Source: an uncultured Lutibacter sp.
GTDB taxonomy: Bacteria > Bacteroidota > Bacteroidia > Flavobacteriales > Flavobacteriaceae
Assembly: GCF_947493565.1 (NCBI RefSeq)
Contig: NZ_CANLRG010000004.1
Span: 248,001-312,000, forward strand
DNA length: 64,000 nt
Reading direction: 5' to 3'
Positions 55,664 through 64,000 of the stretch are shown piece after piece. The notes under the pieces were generated by a model. That model made no database searches. It was not told the origin of the DNA and worked only from the letters and a program-made list of their open reading frames with translations. The first letter of the stretch is position 1; every line of letters starts with the position of its first letter. A program made the translations under genes and the position numbers.

Positions 55664-55683
55664 TAATACTTCAAGTTTATAAA

Positions 55684-55712
55684 AAAGAAACCCGCTCTCG
55701 CGGGAATTTATA
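55684..55712 (-). terminator. Terminator after queA
   Basis: Minus strand CCCGC-GAGA-GCGGG (55704-55691) flanked by AAATT/TTT, followed by TTTCTTTTTT; lies between queA and rlmN. Confidence 0.82.
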
Positions 55713-55721
55713 TTTTAAATG

Positions 55722-56771
55722 TTAGATGATTAACATCGCATCTCCGTATGAGTAAAATTTGTACTTTTCTTTAACAGCTTCTTTATAAGCTTCCATTAAA
55801 AAATCGTACCCTGCAAAAGCTGCAACCATCATCATAAGTGTTGATTTAGGGGTGTGAAAATTAGTAATCATACAGTTTGCAATACTAAAATCATAAGGAG
55901 GAAAAATAAATTTATTAGTCCAACCATTAAACGCATTTAAATGTTTATCTGAAGAAACTGAACTTTCTAATGCTCTCATTACAGTAGTTCCAACAGCACA
56001 AACTCTTTTTTTATTATCAATTGCATTATTTACAATTTCTGCAGTATTTTCTGGAACCAATGATTGCTCTGAATCCATTTTATGTTTAGATAAATCCTCT
56101 ACCTCAACAGGACTAAAAGTTCCTAAACCTACATGTAACGTTACTTCTGCAAAATCAACTCCTTTAATTTCTAAACGTTTCATTAAGTGTTTTGAAAAAT
56201 GCAATCCAGCTGTTGGAGCAGCAACCGCTCCTTCATGTTTTGCATAAATGGTTTGGTAACGCTCTTCATCACTAGGTTCTACAGCTCTTTTAATGTATTT
56301 TGGAAGCGGAGTTTCACCTAGTTCATCTAATTTTTTTCTAAATTCTTCATAAGAACCATCATATAAAAAACGTAATGTTCTTCCTCTTGATGTTGTATTA
56401 TCAATAACTTCTGCTACTAAACTTTCGTCATCACCAAAAAATAATTTGTTTCCAATTCTAATTTTTCGAGCTGGATCAACAAGTACATCCCAAAGTCTGC
56501 TTTCTGCATTTAACTCTCTTAATAAAAAAACTTCGATGCGTGCACCAGTTTTTTCTTTTTCACCATACATACGAGCTGGAAAAACTTTAGTATTGTTTAA
56601 CACCATTAAATCACCTTCATCAAAATATTCTATCAGGTCTTTAAACATTTTATGTTCAATAGTTTGTGTTTTTCTATTTAAAACCATTAAACGAGCTTCA
56701 TCTCTATGTTCTGCTGGGTATTCTGCTAATAAATCTTCAGGTAAATCGAATTTAAAATGTGATAATTTCAT
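55722..56771 (-). CDS. queA: S-adenosylmethionine:tRNA ribosyltransferase-isomerase
   Basis: 349 aa; transfers the ribosyl of SAM to preQ1-modified tRNA in queuosine synthesis. [23 protein letters not shown] (part), [31 protein letters not shown] and [23 protein letters not shown] (parts), [20 protein letters not shown] full promoter is seen upstream (TTG-N21-TATATTTG). Confidence 0.96.
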   Translation of the reverse strand: MKLSHFKFDLPEDLLAEYPAEHRDEARLMVLNRKTQTIEHKMFKDLIEYFDEGDLMVLNNTKVFPARMYGEKEKTGARIEVFLLRELNAESRLWDVLVDPARKIRIGNKLFFGDDESLVAEVIDNTTSRGRTLRFLYDGSYEEFRKKLDELGETPLPKYIKRAVEPSDEERYQTIYAKHEGAVAAPTAGLHFSKHLMKRLEIKGVDFAEVTLHVGLGTFSPVEVEDLSKHKMDSEQSLVPENTAEIVNNAIDNKKRVCAVGTTVMRALESSVSSDKHLNAFNGWTNKFIFPPYDFSIANCMITNFHTPKSTLMMMVAAFAGYDFLMEAYKEAVKEKYKFYSYGDAMLII

Positions 56772-56866
56772 GTGTCTTTATTGTTGTTTATATTTAATAC
56801 AAAGAAATGTTGTTTAAAATTGTACTTTTTAGCAACTTTTCTTAGGTATTTTTTCTTGAATGAGCG

Positions 56867-56898
56867 CAAATATACAACATCGACATAGGCGTTGTCAA
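56867..56898 (-). promoter_or_regulatory. Promoter of queA
   Basis: Minus strand TTG at 56898-56896, 21-nt spacer, TATATTTG at 56874-56867. The predicted leader is about 85 nt; it has no element I recognise. Confidence 0.65.
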
Positions 56899-56931
56899 GT
56901 GAATTGCAATAAAACTTTGTTTTTGAGAATT

Positions 56932-58146
56932 TTAAAGTGTTATTTTTTTAAAATCATCCCAAAAAGTTGGATACGATTTTGAAACAACATTTGGATCTTC
57001 AATTGAAATTGGAACCCTTAAAGCTAACGGAGCAAAAGCCATCGCCATTCTATGGTCATCGTAAGTTTTTATCGAGATATCTCTCTTTATTTTTAGTGAC
57101 TTTTTTAAATGAAGTGTTTGGTTGGTTATTTCAACATGTCCTCCTAACTTTTCAAGTTCATTTTTTAACGCCACCAACCTATCAGTTTCTTTTATTTTAA
57201 GGGTATGTAAACCTGTTAAAAAACATTCAATACCTAAACCAAAACAAGTAACTGAAATAGTTTGAGCTATATCTGGAGCATTTTTTAAATCAAGATTTTT
57301 AAAATAATCTTTATTAATTTCTCCATTATTTTTTAGAATTAATGAAGTGTTTTTAAAAGTGGTTTCCACGCCTAAATTTTTATAAATATCAGTTAATATT
57401 GCATCGCCTTGAAGACTTTCTTTTTTAAATGATGATATTTCAATTTCTGAATTTGGACTTAAAGCACACAAACTATAATAATACGAAGCTGAGCTCCAAT
57501 CAGATTCAACCGTAATTGTTTGACCATCAATTTCTGTTTTTGGTTCTACAACTATTTGATCATCTATCCAAGTATATTTAACTCCTATTTCAGACAACAA
57601 CTGCAAGGTCATTTTTATATAAGGAACCGAAGTAATGTTTCCTTTAAACTTTAATCGCAATCCATTTTTTAAGGTTGGGGCAATTAATAATAACGATGAA
57701 ATATACTGACTACTTACATTTCCGTCAATTTCAATAAAATTATTTGTTAGTTTATTTCCTAAAATTTTTAATGGAGGAAACCCTTCTTTTTCTATAAATT
57801 TAATGTTAGCTCCTAAAGTAGTTAACGCATCAACTAAAATTTCAATAGGTCTATTTTTCATTCTATGCGAACCCGTTAAAACAATTTCAGAGTTTTCTTT
57901 AACTGAAAAATACGAAGTTAAAAAACGCATAGCTGTTCCCGCATGTCCAATGTTAATTTCTTTTGAGTTACTCGTTAGTGCTTGTAACATTAGTTTTGAA
58001 TCATCAGAATTTGATAGGTTTTCAATTCTTAAATTAGGATAAAATTGTTGTAAAACTAATAATCTATTAGATTCACTTTTTGAGCCTGTAATTTTAATAC
58101 TACCTTTTACAACTCTATTTATTTTATCAATTTTTAACAATTCCAT
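56932..58146 (-). CDS. aroA: 3-phosphoshikimate 1-carboxyvinyltransferase (EPSP synthase)
   Basis: 404 aa; sixth step of the shikimate pathway. KGSIKITGSKSESNRLLVLQ, HAGTAMRFLTSYFS, DGNVSSQYISSLLLIAP, CFGLGIECFLTGLHTLKIKETDRL (parts) and TYDDHRMAMAFAPLAL are conserved. The protein is slightly shorter than the usual 420-440. It ends about 160 bp before queA and appears monocistronic. Confidence 0.95.
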   Translation of the reverse strand: MELLKIDKINRVVKGSIKITGSKSESNRLLVLQQFYPNLRIENLSNSDDSKLMLQALTSNSKEINIGHAGTAMRFLTSYFSVKENSEIVLTGSHRMKNRPIEILVDALTTLGANIKFIEKEGFPPLKILGNKLTNNFIEIDGNVSSQYISSLLLIAPTLKNGLRLKFKGNITSVPYIKMTLQLLSEIGVKYTWIDDQIVVEPKTEIDGQTITVESDWSSASYYYSLCALSPNSEIEISSFKKESLQGDAILTDIYKNLGVETTFKNTSLILKNNGEINKDYFKNLDLKNAPDIAQTISVTCFGLGIECFLTGLHTLKIKETDRLVALKNELEKLGGHVEITNQTLHLKKSLKIKRDISIKTYDDHRMAMAFAPLALRVPISIEDPNVVSKSYPTFWDDFKKITL

Positions 58147-58228
58147 CTATTTTCTATTAATCGCTTTTAATAAAATATTTTTTATAGATTTATATTTCGT
58201 TAATTATCAAACAATTTAACCAAACATT

Positions 58229-61200
58229 ATGAAAAAATATTTACTATTTATAAGCTGTTTCTTTTTAATTTCAGCCCACAAAGTTACTGCTCAAAAACTA
58301 GTACGCAAATTTAATGAAGAATTTTACAAATCTATTGAATGGCGTAATATTGGTCCTTTTAGAGGCGGTAGAAGTGCAGCGGTTACTGGAGTAGCTAATA
58401 AAGCTAATCTCTATTATTTTGGAGCTACTGGAGGTGGCGTTTGGAAAACAACTGATGCAGGAAATACTTGGAGTAATATTTCTGATGGCTTTTTTGGAGG
58501 ATCTGTTGGTTCAATTGCTGTGAGTGAATCTGATAATAACGTAATTTATGTAGGTAATGGAGAAGTTACTGTACGCGGCAATGTTTCTTCTGGTGATGGT
58601 ATGTGGAAATCTGTAAATGCGGGAAAAACTTGGGAACATATTGGATTAAAAAATTCTAGACACATCCCTCGAGTTAAAATTCATCCTAAAAATCCAGATA
58701 TTGTTTTTGCAGCAGTTTTAGGTGATTTATATAAGCCTACCCAAGAAAGAGGTGTTTACAAATCGATTGATGGAGGTAAAAACTGGAAAAAAGTATTATT
58801 TTCAAATGAAAATGCTGGAGCTGTAGATTTAATTTTTGACCCTAATAATCCTCGAATTTTATATGCTTCAACTTGGAATGTTAGGAGAACTCCTTATAGT
58901 TTATCAAGCGGTGGAGAAGGCTCAGCAATTTGGAAAAGTACCGATGAAGGTGAAAGTTGGAGTAATATTTCTGAAAATGAAGGACTACCCAAAGGAATTT
59001 GGGGGATAAGTGGTTTGGCCGTATCTCCTATAAACTCAGATATTATTTGGGCTTTAATTGAAAATAAAGATGGTGGAATTTACAAATCTTTTGATGCTGG
59101 AAAAACTTGGAAACTTATCAATAGTGAGCGTAAATTACGCCAGCGAGCTTGGTACTACACACGTATTTATGCAGACACACAGGACCAGAATACAGTATAT
59201 GTATTAAATGTTCAATACCATCAATCTAAAGATGGCGGAAAAACTTTTAAAACTTTTAATGCTCCACACGTAGATCATCACGATTTATGGATTTCTCCAG
59301 AGAATAATCAACGTATGATTATTGCTGATGATGGAGGTGCTCAAGTAAGTTTTGATGCTGGTGAAAACTGGAGTACCTACCACAATCAACCTACATCTCA
59401 ATTTTACCGTGTAGTTACAGACAATCATTTTCCGTATAGAATTTATGGTGCGCAACAAGATAATTCAACCGTAAGAATTTTACATAGAACTGACGGTGGA
59501 ACCATTGGAGAAAGTGATTGGGAAAGTACTGCTGGAGGCGAAAGTGCTCATATTGCAGTTGATCCTTTAAATAATGACATTGTTTATGGAGGAAGTTATG
59601 GGGGACTTTTAACTAGAGTTAATCACAAAACAAATGAAACTAGAGTTATTAATGTTTGGCCTGATGATCCAATGGGACATGGGGCTGAAGACATGAAATA
59701 TCGTTTCCAATGGAACTATCCTATTTTCTTTTCTCCACACAATTCAAAAAAGATGTATACAACTTCAAACCATGTACATATAACGTATAATGAAGGACAA
59801 AGTTTTGAAGTTATTAGCCCTGATTTAACTAGAAATGACCCTAAAACACTAGGAGTTTCTGGAGGACCAATTACAAAAGACAATACAGGCGTTGAATATT
59901 ACGGAACTATTTTTGCAGCAGTAGAATCTCCTTTTGAAAAAGACTTAATTTGGACAGGTTCTGATGATGGTTTAGTTCATATCACTAAAAATGGTGGTAA
60001 AAATTGGATTAATGTTACACCTAAAAAAATGCCTGAATGGATGATGATTAATTGTATTGAAGTAGATCCTTTTACAGCAGGAGGTGCTTATATTGTAGGT
60101 ACACGCTATAAATTAGGCGACTACAAACCTTATATCTATAAAACAGAAGACTATGGAAAAACTTGGAAATTAATTACCAACGGTATTTCATCTGAGCATT
60201 TTACAAGAGTTTTAAGAAGCGACCCAAACCGAAAAGGGTTGTTATATGCAGGGACTGAAAACGGAATGTATATAAGCTTTGATGATGGAGAAAATTGGAG
60301 CCCGTTTCAATTAAACTTACCAATTGTACCTATAACCGATTTAACCATAAAAAACAACAATTTAATTGCCGCAACTCAAGGAAGATCATTTTGGATCATA
60401 GATGATTTAACTCCTCTTCACCAATTAAATGAAAACCTCATTTCTCAAGAATTATTTTTATACAAACCAATGGATAGTTATAGGATGAGTGGAAGTTCTA
60501 GAAAATCTAATACAGCTGGGCAAAATCATCCTGGAGGGGTACTTGTTAATTATTATGTAAAAAACCTTCAAAAAGAAGATACTTTAAGTTTGTCATTCTA
60601 TGAAGAATCTGGAAAGCATATTAAAACATATTCAACAAAACCAGATAAAAACCAAAATGAAGAAGAATTAAAAGCTAAAAGTGGTGCAAATAGTTTTAAT
60701 TGGAATCTAAAATACCCTGATGCTGAAAAAGTAAAAGGAATGATTTTATGGTGGGCATCATTAAGTGGTCCTAAAGCTTTACCTGGTACTTATGTGGTAA
60801 AATTAAGCAATAATGGGAATACGGTTTCTGAACAAACCTTTAATTTATTGAAAGATCCTAGAAGTTCAGCTTCAGATGAAGATCTAATTGTACAATTTAA
60901 CTTTATTATTGAAATTCAAGAAAAATTAACTGAAATTCATAAAACATTAAAAAATATTTCAAAAGTTAAAACACAAATAAAACAGTTAAAAAGCTCAATT
61001 TCTGACAAAGAAAACCATAAAGAAATAGTTGAATTGGCTAATAAAATTGTAGAAGATTTAACCAAACATGAAAATGAATTATATCAAACAAAAAGCAAAA
61101 GCAGTCAAGATCCGTTAAACTTTCCTATAAAGTTAAACAACAAGTTAGCTCATTTAAATTCGTTGAGTTCTATTGGTAATTTTAGACCTACAGACCAGTC

Positions 61201-61339
61201 TATTGAATTTAAAAATGAAGTGACTAAATTAATTGATAGCGAACTTTCTAAAATTTATGAAATATTTAATAATGATATTAAAAAATTAAACAAAAAAGTG
61301 AAAGAAAGCACTATAAATCTTATCAATTTGGATGAATAA
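58229..61339 (+). CDS. Secreted Asp-box (BNR/sortilin-like) repeat protein
   Basis: 1036 aa. Signal peptide MKKYLLFISCFFLISAHKVTA. WRNIGPFRGGRSAAVTGV opens a beta-propeller with about ten Asp-box motifs: KTTDAGNTW, KSVNAGKTW, KSIDGGKNW, KSTDEGESW, KSFDAGKTW, QSKDGGKTF, VSFDAGENW, ITKNGGKNW, KTEDYGKTW, ISFDDGENW. Residues ~880-1036 are a helical, Lys/Glu-rich tail. Often labelled glycosyl hydrolase or sialidase, but I see no catalytic sialidase residues, so an enzymatic role is not supported. No type IX sorting domain is evident at the C terminus. Confidence 0.87.
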   Translation: MKKYLLFISCFFLISAHKVTAQKLVRKFNEEFYKSIEWRNIGPFRGGRSAAVTGVANKANLYYFGATGGGVWKTTDAGNTWSNISDGFFGGSVGSIAVSESDNNVIYVGNGEVTVRGNVSSGDGMWKSVNAGKTWEHIGLKNSRHIPRVKIHPKNPDIVFAAVLGDLYKPTQERGVYKSIDGGKNWKKVLFSNENAGAVDLIFDPNNPRILYASTWNVRRTPYSLSSGGEGSAIWKSTDEGESWSNISENEGLPKGIWGISGLAVSPINSDIIWALIENKDGGIYKSFDAGKTWKLINSERKLRQRAWYYTRIYADTQDQNTVYVLNVQYHQSKDGGKTFKTFNAPHVDHHDLWISPENNQRMIIADDGGAQVSFDAGENWSTYHNQPTSQFYRVVTDNHFPYRIYGAQQDNSTVRILHRTDGGTIGESDWESTAGGESAHIAVDPLNNDIVYGGSYGGLLTRVNHKTNETRVINVWPDDPMGHGAEDMKYRFQWNYPIFFSPHNSKKMYTTSNHVHITYNEGQSFEVISPDLTRNDPKTLGVSGGPITKDNTGVEYYGTIFAAVESPFEKDLIWTGSDDGLVHITKNGGKNWINVTPKKMPEWMMINCIEVDPFTAGGAYIVGTRYKLGDYKPYIYKTEDYGKTWKLITNGISSEHFTRVLRSDPNRKGLLYAGTENGMYISFDDGENWSPFQLNLPIVPITDLTIKNNNLIAATQGRSFWIIDDLTPLHQLNENLISQELFLYKPMDSYRMSGSSRKSNTAGQNHPGGVLVNYYVKNLQKEDTLSLSFYEESGKHIKTYSTKPDKNQNEEELKAKSGANSFNWNLKYPDAEKVKGMILWWASLSGPKALPGTYVVKLSNNGNTVSEQTFNLLKDPRSSASDEDLIVQFNFIIEIQEKLTEIHKTLKNISKVKTQIKQLKSSISDKENHKEIVELANKIVEDLTKHENELYQTKSKSSQDPLNFPIKLNNKLAHLNSLSSIGNFRPTDQSIEFKNEVTKLIDSELSKIYEIFNNDIKKLNKKVKESTINLINLDE

Positions 61340-61353
61340 TAATTGTTTTTTAC

Positions 61354-61396
61354 CAAAAATAAGCAGTTAAATAATAATTTAGTTGCTTATTTTTTT
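61354..61396. terminator. Bidirectional terminator overlapping the end of the small membrane gene
   Basis: AAAAATAAGCA with TGCTTATTTTT, extended by TTAAAT/ATTTA beyond one mismatch. The minus-strand gene's last codons and stop (61387-61389) lie in one arm. Confidence 0.75.
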
Positions 61397-61626
61397 ATAA
61401 ACTTATAATAACCAGCCATAAAAAGTCCATAAATTGTTGACATTACAGCAATTCGTTTAAAATAATATAGCCCCGTTTCTATTGAAAAATACTGTTGAGC
61501 CATCGCAGTAAAACTGCCATTTTTTATCATGGTAAATACCATTTCAATAATAGCAACAAAAATGAAAAAGATAATTGTAAAACGTATCGCCAATTTAACA
61601 AATGACTTATTTTTATATTGATTCAT
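61387..61626 (-). CDS. Small membrane protein, unknown
   Basis: 79 aa. Short basic N terminus (NQYKNKSFVKLAIR), hydrophobic helix IRFTIIFFIFVAIIEMVF, a central amphipathic part, and a second hydrophobic stretch RIAVMSTIYGLFMAGYYKFIKK. No family recognised. Its start lies 1 bp after the stop of the MazG-like gene, so they are probably co-transcribed. Confidence 0.72.
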   Translation of the reverse strand: MNQYKNKSFVKLAIRFTIIFFIFVAIIEMVFTMIKNGSFTAMAQQYFSIETGLYYFKRIAVMSTIYGLFMAGYYKFIKK

Positions 61627-61627
61627 T

Positions 61628-61954
61628 TTATTTTAGTTTTTGATTATTGTGATGACGGTCGTGATCTCTTTCAGTTTTAATATTCATTTTTTTATCAAAA
61701 GCAGCTTGTAAATCAATCCCTGTTTGATTTGCCAAACACAACACCACAAAAACAACATCGGCTAATTCTTCTCCTAAATCTTTATTTTTATCACTTTCTT
61801 TTTCACTTTGTTCACCATACCTACGCGCAATAATACGAGCCACTTCACCTACTTCTTCAGTTAATTGAGCCATATTTGTTAATTCATTAAAATAACGAAC
61901 ACCGTGTTTTTTAATCCAATTATCTACTATAAGTTGTGCGTTTTTTATTTCCAT
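61628..61954 (-). CDS. MazG-like nucleotide pyrophosphohydrolase
   Basis: 108 aa single MazG-like domain: NMAQLTEEVGEVARIIARRYGEQSEKES and DLGEELADVVFVVLCLANQTGIDL (parts), carrying the EExxE...ExxD metal-binding pattern. It probably hydrolyses non-canonical or excess dNTPs to monophosphates. The longer frame to 61981 begins upstream of the domain; ATG at 61954 fits the family. A 1-bp gap separates it from the small membrane gene. Confidence 0.88.
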   Translation of the reverse strand: MEIKNAQLIVDNWIKKHGVRYFNELTNMAQLTEEVGEVARIIARRYGEQSEKESDKNKDLGEELADVVFVVLCLANQTGIDLQAAFDKKMNIKTERDHDRHHNNQKLK

Positions 61955-62012
61955 TTTTAATATTATGTATATCAAGTTCAAAGGTAATGAACTTCCTGTA
62001 TATATTACACTT

Positions 62013-62663
62013 TTATAAATAAGTTAAAAATTGATCTCTTTCTATTTCTTCAGCTCCCAAGCTTGCCAAATGAGAGTTATAAACCTGACAATCAATTAAT
62101 TTATAGTTTTTGCTTTTTAATTTTTGAGTTAAGTAAATAAAAGCCAATTTTGAGGTATTACTTACTTTACTAAACATACTTTCTCCACAAAAAATAGTTC
62201 CCAAATCGATGCCATATAACCCTCCTACCAACTCTCTTTTAGATTTATCTTCTTCATTTTGTTTCCAAACTTCTACAGATTTTGCTATCCCTTTTTGATG
62301 TAGTTTTATATACGCTTCTTGCATTTCATTGGTAATCCAAGTACCCGGTTGATTCTTTCTGGCAATAATTTTACAATTGGTAATTACTTCTTTAAAATTT
62401 TGATTGAACGTAATTTGAAATTTATTTTTTCTAATCAGTTGTTTCATACTTTTTGAAACTTTTAGCTTTTCTGGATACAAAACCATTCTTGGATTTGGAC
62501 TGTACCAAACAATTGGCTCTCCATCACTAAACCAAGGGAAAATTCCACTTTTATACGCTAATAGTAATCTTTCAGAAGATAAATCGCCTCCAATTGCTAA
62601 CATGCCATCTTCATTTGCTAAATGTACTGGTGGAAACACTAAATCTTTAGATAGTAAAAACAT
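62013..62663 (-). CDS. aat: Leucyl/phenylalanyl-tRNA-protein transferase
   Basis: 216 aa; adds Leu or Phe to N-terminal Arg/Lys of proteins for N-end-rule degradation. NEDGMLAIGGDLSSERLLLAYKSGIFPWFSD, WYSPNPRMVLYPE, GTWITNEMQEAYIKLH and GGLYGIDLGTIFCGESMFS (parts) define it. The longest frame starts with GTG at 62678, at the edge of the -7 element, so the ATG at 62663 is used; the mRNA leader would be only about 8 nt. Confidence 0.95.
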   Translation of the reverse strand: MFLLSKDLVFPPVHLANEDGMLAIGGDLSSERLLLAYKSGIFPWFSDGEPIVWYSPNPRMVLYPEKLKVSKSMKQLIRKNKFQITFNQNFKEVITNCKIIARKNQPGTWITNEMQEAYIKLHQKGIAKSVEVWKQNEEDKSKRELVGGLYGIDLGTIFCGESMFSKVSNTSKLAFIYLTQKLKSKNYKLIDCQVYNSHLASLGAEEIERDQFLTYL

Positions 62664-62677
62664 GTCATTAATTTTCA

Positions 62678-62685
62678 CAAATATA
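62678..62685 (-). promoter_or_regulatory. -7 element of the aat promoter
   Basis: Minus strand TATATTTG, full TAnnTTTG match; expected start near 62671. Confidence 0.6.
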
Positions 62686-62695
62686 ATGAAACAAA

Positions 62696-62727
62696 AAAGA
62701 GAAAAACATCAGCTTTTCTCTTTAAAA
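62696..62727 (-). terminator. Terminator after the DUF3127 gene
   Basis: Minus strand AAAGAGAAA with TTTCTCTTT around a ~12-nt loop, followed by Us; 20 nt past the DUF3127 stop and just upstream of the aat promoter. Confidence 0.75.
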
Positions 62728-62746
62728 TATCATTGAAATTTACCTT

Positions 62747-63121
62747 TTAGAACGGTAAATCATCTGGTTCACTATCATCAATATTTGAAGTAGTTTCAAA
62801 GTTATCAACAGGCGCCATTGGTGGAATTTCTGAAGTACCTTCAGCCTGTGCTACTTCAATTCTCCATCCTTGTATAGAGTTAAAGTAAACTGCTTCACCT
62901 TGAGGATTTATCCACTCTCTACCTCTTAAGTTTATTGAAACTTTCACATCTTGTCCAACAGCATAATTATTCAATAAATCACATTTATCTTGTACAAATT
63001 CAATCAATAACATTTGAGGATATTGCTCATTTGTTGTTACCACCATTTCTCTTTTTCTAAAACCACTAGCCCCATAAGTTTTAGTTTCATCAATTTTTTT
63101 AATTTTTCCAGTTATTTCCAT
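62747..63121 (-). CDS. DUF3127 OB-fold-like protein with SSB-type acidic tail
   Basis: 124 aa. N-terminal ~95 residues are DUF3127 (EITGKIKKIDETKTYGASGFRKREMVV, NYAVGQDVKVSINLRGREWI, FNSIQGWRIEV; parts), resembling an OB fold. A flexible region follows, and the C terminus is DDSEPDDLPF, close to the DDDIPF tip by which SSB recruits repair and replication proteins. This suggests a role at single-stranded DNA, by inference. The GTG at 63127 could start a longer frame; ATG at 63121 is used. Confidence 0.83.
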   Translation of the reverse strand: MEITGKIKKIDETKTYGASGFRKREMVVTTNEQYPQMLLIEFVQDKCDLLNNYAVGQDVKVSINLRGREWINPQGEAVYFNSIQGWRIEVAQAEGTSEIPPMAPVDNFETTSNIDDSEPDDLPF

Positions 63122-63130
63122 ATTCACTAA

Positions 63131-63991
63131 TTATTTGATTAAAAGCACCTTCCAAGCACTTTGCACATCGTTTTTTTCTAAATATTCTTTGGCAAATGTA
63201 TGTTTTTTTGAAGTATTTATCCCAACAAATTGACGATGTTCTTTTGCAAACTTATTAACATCTTCCGCTGAAGGTAATGCAGAAATATTCCCTAACTTCC
63301 CTAAATCATTTCCTGAAAGTATGGTACTTGTTCTTATTTCTTTTGGAATAGTATCAACCCCAATACCTAATGATGAAAGTGGTTTAGGAATTTCAAAAAA
63401 TCCATTTTTTGCTCGAGAATAAAAACTACCTCCTGCCCTAGCCACTAAATCTAACTTATGTTGATTAATATTCCCTTGAGCATCTATTAAATCTTCTTGT
63501 ATATGTAATTTTACCACTTCACATATTACTAAATTTCCTGCGCCTCCTTCTTTCCCTAACTCTATAACTTCAGTTACTTTACATTCCATTTGAATGGGTG
63601 ACTCAGCAACCCTAAAAGGTTTCACTTTTTCAGATGCTAACATGGTAAAACCTGCCTTTTCAAATTCATTTACACCTTTTGGATATTCTGTACTTGCCAA
63701 CGACATTTGTTGAACCATTTTATAGTTAACTACGTTAATAACAACTTCTTTAGTGACTTTAACATTTTCAAAGGTATGTTTTGTGGTATTATCTCTAACC
63801 CTTCTAGCAGGCGAAAAAATTAAAATTGGCGGATTAGCACTAAACACGTTAAAAAAACTAAATGGTGACAAATTTGGAAATCCATTAATATCAACGGTAC
63901 TTGCAAAAGCAATGGGTCTAGGTGCAACCGCACTTAATAAATATCCGTGTAATTTAGGTATTGTAATTTCTTGTGGATTTATACTTAACAT
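63131..63991 (-). CDS. Flavin reductase-like FMN-binding protein
   Basis: 286 aa. N-terminal split-barrel domain: LLSAVAPRPIAFASTVDINGFPNLSPFSFFN, PPILIFSPARRVRDNTTKHTFENV (parts) and VVNYKMVQQM are typical of the flavin reductase-like/ DIM6-NTAB family. It probably binds FMN and uses NAD(P)H; the substrate is not evident. The C-terminal ~80 residues are outside the core domain. It precedes the DUF3127 gene by 9 bp and may be co-transcribed with it. Confidence 0.87.
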   Translation of the reverse strand: MLSINPQEITIPKLHGYLLSAVAPRPIAFASTVDINGFPNLSPFSFFNVFSANPPILIFSPARRVRDNTTKHTFENVKVTKEVVINVVNYKMVQQMSLASTEYPKGVNEFEKAGFTMLASEKVKPFRVAESPIQMECKVTEVIELGKEGGAGNLVICEVVKLHIQEDLIDAQGNINQHKLDLVARAGGSFYSRAKNGFFEIPKPLSSLGIGVDTIPKEIRTSTILSGNDLGKLGNISALPSAEDVNKFAKEHRQFVGINTSKKHTFAKEYLEKNDVQSAWKVLLIK

Positions 63992-64000
63992 TGAATGAGT

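Noticed and set aside
58229-61339. Sialidase or glycosyl hydrolase function for the Asp-box protein
   Set aside because: Asp-boxes mark the propeller fold only; catalytic residues of sialidases are not visible.
1-64000. CRISPR array, prophage, insertion sequence, toxin-antitoxin or defence island
   Set aside because: No regularly spaced repeats, transposase or integrase motifs, or defence-type nuclease/helicase genes seen; nearly all genes are core metabolism, with even composition.

Overview
The window is a 64 kb piece of a low-GC chromosome from a member of the Bacteroidota, most likely a marine-type Flavobacteriaceae. Evidence: gliding genes gldB and gldC, a GLPGLI-family protein, DUF5686 and carboxypeptidase-regulatory-domain outer-membrane proteins, a 2TM-domain protein, the absence of Shine-Dalgarno sequences, and many promoters of the Bacteroidota type (TTTG or TTG, about 19-21 nt, then TAnnTTTG). 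I see no rRNA, tRNA, insertion sequence, prophage or CRISPR. The genus cannot be fixed from this sequence.

Region 1 (1-19.5 kb) is a sulfur-assimilation and methionine locus, nearly all on the minus strand. It holds a split methionine synthase (metH1/metH2, the second cut by the window edge), siroheme synthesis (Met8-like, cobA), a sulfite reductase with a HEPN-like tail, cysN, cysD, cysH, a small DUF2061 membrane protein, metZ, a three-function MetX / aspartate kinase / homoserine dehydrogenase fusion, metY, proC, and metK on the plus strand. Its RNA-level control is unusually dense. There are SAM-I riboswitches before metH1 and before the MetX fusion, and a SAM-II-type riboswitch before metK. 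In the 418-nt leader of metY there are two consecutive short ORFs rich in Met and Cys codons, each followed by an intrinsic terminator and each able to form an alternative hairpin. This reads as tandem ribosome-mediated attenuation, and I consider it the most interesting item in the window. Thus the SAM pool would control metH, the MetX fusion plus metZ, and metK, while the charging of Met and Cys tRNA would control metY.

Region 2 (19.6-27.5 kb) has a glycogen-binding-like small protein, a hemerythrin/cupin pair, and a divergent unit: an outer-membrane receptor-like protein plus GLPGLI protein on one side, a histidine kinase/response regulator pair on the other. Between them lie three tandem 10-bp TTAA-containing repeats that look like the regulator's binding site. 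A deoxynucleoside kinase follows.

Region 3 (27.6-36.9 kb) is energy metabolism: membrane pyrophosphatase with a long C-terminal tail, soluble pyrophosphatase, a DUF5686 outer-membrane protein, pyruvate dehydrogenase E1 beta, electron-transfer flavoprotein etfBA, and a bifunctional-nuclease family protein.

Region 4 (36.9-45.6 kb) groups nucleoside, thymidylate and folate genes (concentrative nucleoside transporter, thyA, folA, a FolK-deoxynucleoside kinase fusion) with sppA, gldC-gldB and nadE. Region 5 (45.9-64 kb) has a kinase/M23/aminotransferase triple fusion, a universal stress protein, rimP-nusA-infB behind a terminator-like hairpin, rlmN, queA, aroA, a large secreted Asp-box protein, a MazG-like pyrophosphohydrolase, aat, a DUF3127 protein with an SSB-like acidic tail, and a flavin reductase-like protein.

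Several gene starts are set here at an ATG downstream of the longest possible frame, because the longer frame begins with GTG or TTG, in some cases inside a promoter -7 element. Promoter, terminator and RNA-structure calls come from reading base pairing by eye; no folding energies or database searches were run.
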